Source of the DNA: Mytilisepta virgata
Lineage: Eukaryota > Mollusca > Bivalvia > Mytilida > Mytilidae
Assembly: GCA_028015205.1 (NCBI GenBank)
Contig: CM051512.1
Span: 19,375,139-19,439,138, forward strand
Direction of reading: 5' to 3'
DNA length: 64,000 nucleotides
The notes below the pieces were generated by a model. The model was not told where the DNA came from. It ran no database searches and saw only the letters and a program-made list of their open reading frames with translations. Below, one piece after another: positions 59,701 through 64,000 of this stretch (within the stretch, counting starts at the first letter, position 1; the number at the start of each line of letters is the position of its first letter). A program made the translations under genes and the position numbers.

Positions 59701-62700
59701 AGCTATTGTTAAATTATTAATCTTTAAGATTTAAACATTTTCATATTTCCATAAATGAAATTCTCAAAATTCAAATTTTTAATAAAAATGATTGTTTTAT
59801 ATCATTATGGCATGTGTCAAATATGAATCTTAAGTTGTTTGTTGGTTGACATATATTTCATGCTCACTTCATGAAATTCATAAATTTGAGGCAGAAATGT
59901 GATCTGCTACGGTATGGATGAAAAGTTGAACAGTATAATGCAAGGTGGCAGCTTTGGTAGGGTTTTAAAGTTAGCCTTTCAACAAATGAACTACAGAAAA
60001 ATCTGCAGAATTGTTGAATGGGTTTCATTTCGTGCAAAGGTCAAGGCAACCTCAAACCAAGGGCATGGTATTCAACGCCTCCATTTTGACCAAAAAGGTA
60101 TGCCAATTCGAGCTTGTTTTCATAAATTTGGGAAATGATAGGTTGTTTTGCAATTCATTCTAAAATGATATTTTTCATTTTTGCAGACGACAACTTCGTG
60201 CTCCAAACGGAAACAATCTTTTATATGCATGATTAAGACCTTAGATTTAATCAAATATAGAAATTATTAACATTATAGTTATTCGGCATTACAGGAAACA
60301 GAAACAACCTTTATTGATATAGAGAACGAAGAGGTTAATAAAGACTATAAAGTAAGTATCATATCAAATATGCTTACTGTAAATTGGGAAATTATTGCAA
60401 TGTCTCTATTATTGCGAAAAATGCGACAGGGTTGCAATCGCAATAATTCAAACTCGCATTTGTGTAATTTTTTATATGAATAAAGTGGGATTTTTCTCAA
60501 TATCGCAAAAATTAAAATGGCATTTTGGTCTACAATGACAAAATCACAATAATAAATTGCAAAAGTAAAAGCAGGACTTTCAAACTCTTTTAAACGAAAA
60601 ATTATAAATTAAAATTTCTCTACAAAGCACGGTATAAATGCATGTAACAAGAAAAATCATTTGGAATGAGTCCAGGAGACAAAATCTCATCGCATCTAAC
60701 ATAGGAAAAGATTTATATGTGGCCCTAACAGCAGAATTTGTGTGTGTGTTTGTTTGTTGGTTAAGTTTATGAGCTAAAATAGATTTCCTTCTAATTTGAA
60801 CAAAGTCAGCCAAATTTTAAAGTAGGTCAAGTATTTAGTCATTTCTTTGACAGCTAGTAAAATTTATGCGGTGAAAGGTACGGAACATTTTCTTTTAACG
60901 CAATTTGTCAGAAAACCTTTATATGCATCTACAATAGCAACGGTGTTAAATTTTTTTAGTATTTTCAGAGTGAGGGAGTAGGCGAATGTGATGATGTAGA
61001 AAGAGGTGAAAAAGAAGAAGAAAATTCTGAGGTAGACAAACGTGATGATGTCGAAGGAATAGAGATACAAGAACATTATGAAGTAGTAAGTACAAGTCAG
61101 ATGTCGAACTGCAAAGCATATTATTTAGTTTTTGTCAAATTATAAATTTTTTCACACATTTTAATCATTTGAAATATTATGAGCGTTTTCAAATTGCTTG
61201 ATAGTATTTCCACAAATGAAAAAAGTTAATTGACAAACTTTAGCATATTTTATGATTAATCAAAATGATGAATACGAAATATGCAATTTTAACGTATTAT
61301 GTCTTTGAGAATCCCAGTAATGTAATGTATTCTCAAAATTCCAAGTTCTAATAAAAATGATTGTTTTATATCATTATGGCATGTGTCAAATATGACTCTT
61401 AAGTTGTTTGTTGGGTGACATATCTCTCATGCTCACTTCATAAAATTCATAAATTTGAGTTAGAATATTTCCATTTGTCCCTATTTTAAACTAAGTAATA
61501 GGCTATGCAAGACATCTTGGTTGTTGGCCAGGTCATTTCATACAAGTCTATTCTGCACGAGGACCACTTCAAGATCATTGATACCAAGTTAAGTTTTATT
61601 TGGCTTAGTGGTGTCAGAAAGATCTTAAGTGTATTTTTGTACCGAGTCCTATGTTAAACTAATATCAGCTATCGCGGCCGCCAAGGAAGGCAGTCTAAAT
61701 CATCGGATGTAATTCTGAAAGATGGTCACCTTATGATCATTGATGAGAACGTTGATTCTAGTTGTCTAAGTTGTTTCAGATATACGATCTATAATATAAT
61801 TTAAAGGGTCTCTTTTTAGCCTAGAGTATATGCCTGCCATTTTGGTTTGCAGTCTGCCTTGTTGGATACACTTCTGATAAAGGACCACCTACCAGAAATT
61901 CCTGGAAAATGTGGTTCCAATTGGCTTACAGGGGATGATTGAAATTTGGTTGAAAAGTCATATTCATGAACTTCTCCAAGTCAAAAATCCAATGTTCGTC
62001 AAAATCGCATATATATAATCTGTGACTACATCTATGAAGTAAACATTAGCTAAATATGTAGAGAAACGCGGTATACTGATTGGTTGGCATCGTCGGATAC
62101 GAATATAAAAGCAGACATCCTAAGAATGATTTGGACAATTTGGATTGGAATTAGGCCTAGATATAAGAGGAGATGATTTATGTAAAATAATCATTGAGAG
62201 ATACTCAAGAGACCAAATACATGTACTTAGAAAGCAAAGCTGACAAAAATGTTGTGAACGAACAAATTCATTTGGAACTTCAGTGACATAAATATTGTTG
62301 AAGGGAAGGATACACGTGAAATGAGGGTATTTTTGTTTTTTTCCCTTCAAGAAATTTTGTAATATTGAATTATAATAGAACTGCATGAACATATCAATTC
62401 GTCTTTTTAGGAAAAAGAACTAGCTGAACCTGGGAACACAAGTGAAAAGGTACATCTAAAGTACAAATACTTTTGTCATAAACAGAAATCTTTTTTCAAT
62501 ACACATCCACAAATTTCCTCTTTGGTGAACAATAAATAATATCTCCCTAACATATAACAACTGGTGATGGGTAATGAGATTCGATGAAATAGTTTCCAAT
62601 TGAATTAATTTGCCACGCCATTTAGAACACACAGCTGCGTAGTTAACTAAAATTGAACAAAAACAAGGCGGATTTTAAAATAAAGTATAACAATGCAAAT

Positions 62701-62958
62701 ATTTAACTTAATCAGTCGTTATGCAAAGAATAAATAAGAATATATATGTTCTTTTTGTCTGAAATCTAGGTTAATTTTTTTCTCTAGAATTAGTCCCGAA
62801 ACTGGAAATTCCATTACAATTAAGACCCGCTTTAACAATCACGTTTTTTGACATGACATTTTCTTAATGTATTACAGGAGGTTAAAACTAAAGATGAAAT
62901 AAAAAGTGAAGATATAGAGGTAAAAAATTTAGAAGCTCAGTTATCGTTTAACCGTTAA
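56751..62958 (+). CDS. Partial gene for an acidic, probably disordered protein built of phase-0 micro-exons
   Basis: I do not recognise this protein. Predicted exons: 56751-56777, 57013-57069, 57722-57838, 58105-58182, 59600-59647, 60295-60351, 60969-61085, 62411-62449 and 62878-62958. All are multiples of three, begin after AG, end before GT (the last ends at a stop) and stay open in phase 0. Together they give about 207 residues dominated by Glu, Asp and Lys, with no predicted membrane segment, signal peptide or familiar domain. Exons 60295 and 60969 duplicate 57013 and 57722 (58-residue module). The first exon and start codon are not found. The last exon could instead end at a GTAAAA donor after 62919. 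Read-through adds 'VKNLEAQLSFNR' and stop 62956-62958. The evidence is splice-site consistency, composition and conservation of coding blocks between duplicates; there is no transcript support. Confidence 0.6.
57013..57069 (+). CDS. Acidic-protein exon A1 (19 codons)
   Basis: 'ETETTFIDIENEEVNKDYK', acceptor 'gcattacag', donor 'gtaagt'. Duplicated as 60295-60351 with one conservative and several silent or no changes, and the borders are preserved. Confidence 0.6.
57093..57303 (-). mobile_element. Small inverted-repeat element, copy 2, in the A1-A2 intron
   Basis: Ends 'tactgtaaattcggaaatta' and its near complement 'aatttctgaatttacagta'. The interior matches 1862-2044 in reverse orientation. 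Confidence 0.8.
57722..57838 (+). CDS. Acidic-protein exon A2 (39 codons)
   Basis: Begins 'SEGVGECDDVERGEKEEE' and ends 'EIQEHYEV', donor 'gtaagt'. Two acceptors nine bases apart (after 57712 and 57721) keep the frame and would add His-Phe-Gln. Duplicated as 60969-61085. Confidence 0.65.
58105..58182 (+). CDS. Acidic-protein exon 3 (26 codons)
   Basis: 'REETIQHVLGAVNNAARRED' then a lysine-rich end 'KKDTPK'. Acceptor 'atcatttcag', donor 'gtatgt'. It is the only exon with a stretch (HVLGAVNNAA) that could form an amphipathic helix. It has no counterpart in the duplicate because that segment was deleted. Confidence 0.6.
58390..59530 (+). repeat. Array of about 280-bp diverged repeats in an intron
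   Basis: The phrase 'accaatcagaatcaagaa..tg..ggtggcca' recurs near 58770, 59052 and 59355, and 'gtttcagaggagatga' near 58896, 59177 and 59438. It ends in 'gacggacagacgacggac' and 'ctctttgggcctgg', wording I recall from widespread bivalve repeats. The 'open frames' here are on the repeat and are not genes. Confidence 0.65.
59600..59647 (+). CDS. Acidic-protein exon 4 (16 codons)
   Basis: 'DEDVDLKRNEDKEITL', acceptor 'catttgaag', donor 'gtaagc'. It lies directly after the repeat array of 58390-59530. Confidence 0.55.
60295..60351 (+). CDS. Acidic-protein exon B1, duplicate of A1
   Basis: Same 19 codons as 57013-57069 apart from a few substitutions; acceptor 'gcattacag' and donor 'gtaagt' are intact. 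Confidence 0.6.
60374..60560 (-). mobile_element. Small inverted-repeat element, copy 3, right end deleted
   Basis: The same insertion as 57093-57303, carried along by the duplication; the right terminal repeat and about 20 bp beyond it are missing ('aataataaattgcaaaag' replaces them). Confidence 0.8.
60969..61085 (+). CDS. Acidic-protein exon B2, duplicate of A2
   Basis: One base substitution gives Val to Ile relative to A2; frame, donor and both alternative acceptors (60959 and 60968) are kept. Confidence 0.65.
61500..61990 (+). repeat. Diverged repeats of about 160 bp
   Basis: 'gaggaccacttcaagatcat' (about 61558) recurs as 'gatggtcaccttatgatcat' (61721) and 'aaaggaccacctaccagaaa' (about 61878), each followed by similar T/G-rich text. 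No exon seen in this span. Confidence 0.5.
62411..62449 (+). CDS. Acidic-protein exon (13 codons)
   Basis: 'EKELAEPGNTSEK', acceptor 'gtctttttag', donor 'gtacat'. Confidence 0.5.
62878..62958 (+). CDS. Acidic-protein last exon, or internal exon 62878-62919
   Basis: 'EVKTKDEIKSEDIE' after the acceptor 'atgtattacag'. A possible GTAAAA donor follows 62919; without splicing the frame runs to TAA at 62956-62958. Confidence 0.5.
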   Translation, partial: EVKTKDEIKSEDIEVKNLEAQLSFNR

Positions 62959-62959
62959 T

Positions 62960-64000
62960 TGATACCAATAATTAATCTTTTACTAAAGTAAATAGTCCCG
63001 ATGTAGTGTTTACAACCCTCTTCACGAAAATGAATATAAGTACTCGATCTGAAATGACATAGTCTTCTAATAAATACAATGTATTGAGAACAATCTTTTT
63101 CTGACAATATTGCCTTTTCATTATTTAACACTGACAGCATCGACTTAGGCTATTTCACTAAAATCAGTCTACTTACAGGCTGGAACTAAGCATTTGAAGT
63201 TCTGATAAAGTTCTGTTGTTCTTATTATTAAACTAATGTTTTTAATTCTGCATAACCAAATATAACTTTTCAAATAATAAATATTATATAAGCAATAATT
63301 TTGATGCACAAAATGTGCAATAACTGATTTATGACTCTTCCGTTGTGGTCCAGGTCTAAAAAAATTAAAAGCCTGAAACAATTAACCAAAACGTTAAAAA
63401 GCGTATTCAAATGTCAAACTGATAAAATGGTTTTACCTGCTAAGGACGGGCTAATGGCCGAGGGAAGTACTCCTTAGTCTTTGTAAATGTTAACATTGCT
63501 ATTACAGTAACTTAAAATTATCTTTTTCACGCTAGTATTGAAATACGAGCAGATGTGTTGGTAATAATCTCAGGTATTTTTTGTGTTCAACAGTGTGTAA
63601 GTTGAAAAAATCAAATAAATGAACATGATTGAACGTGTAACGCATCAAACCATGCATAAAACGATTCGTACACTCATGATTCGAACGATACAAGCTTACG
63701 AATCGCACGTATGTTACAGGCAAAGCACACGATGCAATGCTACAATAATAACAAACACCTGCTCATGTTATAGCCTTTCTACTTACAAAAATGAAACTGT
63801 ATTAATAAGTACATGAAAACATTTTTCTTATTGTTTCCAGTGTAAATATTAAAAATTATTCTTAAAAAACTAAACACATCGTTACTAAAATGGTGAAAAA
63901 TGGTTACAAAATATTGCCAAGTTTTTTGTATCTGTGATCAGAATTTAAAAGTTACTAAAAAGACTGGTACAAGACTCACTAGACTTGTCTAGTGACATTT
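62960..64000. other. No gene recognised; end of window
   Basis: AT-rich sequence without supportable exons. If 62878-62919 is an internal exon, further exons may lie here or beyond the window. Confidence 0.4.

Larger units (their letters stand above)
56815..59895 (+). repeat. Segmental duplication, unit A (intact)
   Basis: The blocks 56815-58046 and 59765-59895 recur in order at 60109-61322 and 61331-61480. Similarity covers introns as well as exons, so this is a genomic duplication and not a retroposed copy. Confidence 0.85.
60109..61480 (+). repeat. Segmental duplication, unit B (with internal deletion)
   Basis: Matches unit A but jumps from the equivalent of about 58046 ('gagaatcccagtaat') to the equivalent of about 59765 ('tctcaaaatt'), a loss of about 1.7 kb that contains exons 58105-58182 and 59600-59647 and the repeat array. 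Confidence 0.85.

Noticed and set aside
58394..60138. Several 60-80-codon frames on both strands
   Set aside because: They lie on the 280-bp repeat array or on duplicated intron sequence and are not preserved between units.

Overview
This is an AT-rich, intron-rich eukaryotic genomic window, almost certainly from a marine bivalve mollusc and most likely a mussel (Mytilus-like). Supporting signs are long introns with GT-AG borders, tRNA-headed SINEs with target-site duplications, degraded non-LTR retrotransposon reverse transcriptase, many small inverted-repeat elements, and dispersed motifs that I associate from memory with mussel genomes. The species call is inference; no search was run. No prokaryotic operons, CRISPR arrays, rRNA or functional tRNA genes were seen.

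The first 40 kb look intergenic. They hold a mosaic of small non-autonomous elements: inverted-repeat elements at 1862-2044, 2349-2630, 13868-14229, 16764-17138, 21099-21344 and 37012-37504, and a hAT-type element with a perfect 8-bp target duplication at 31952-32205. There are long foldback palindromes at 11051-11187, 23271-23432 and 34957-35109, minisatellites, and two dead LINE fragments (8412-9180 on +, with a later repeat inserted in it; 32875-34165 on -). The longest open frames in this part lie in these repeats or have no recognisable homology.

From 40318 to 49223 lies a complete water-channel (aquaporin) gene on the + strand: six coding exons, all splice phases consistent, 294 residues, both NPA boxes, and a water-selective ar/R set (F75, H198, S207, R213). 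Its fourth coding exon is exactly 27 codons, with both borders at the positions of exon 3 of vertebrate AQP1-type genes. Intron 1 carries two apparently recent SINE insertions from different families, each with a perfect 13-bp target duplication, plus a 24-bp minisatellite. A foldback palindrome lies about 100 bp after the stop codon.

The last part, about 56750-62960, contains what I read as a second, partly resolved gene on the + strand. It is a series of very short exons, all phase 0, each encoding an acidic, Glu/Lys/Asp-rich, probably disordered segment. A segment with two of these exons was duplicated about 3.28 kb downstream, and the second copy lost about 1.7 kb including two exons. A decaying inverted-repeat element sits in the same intron of both copies and so predates the duplication. 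I do not recognise this protein; it is the most likely undescribed item in the window.
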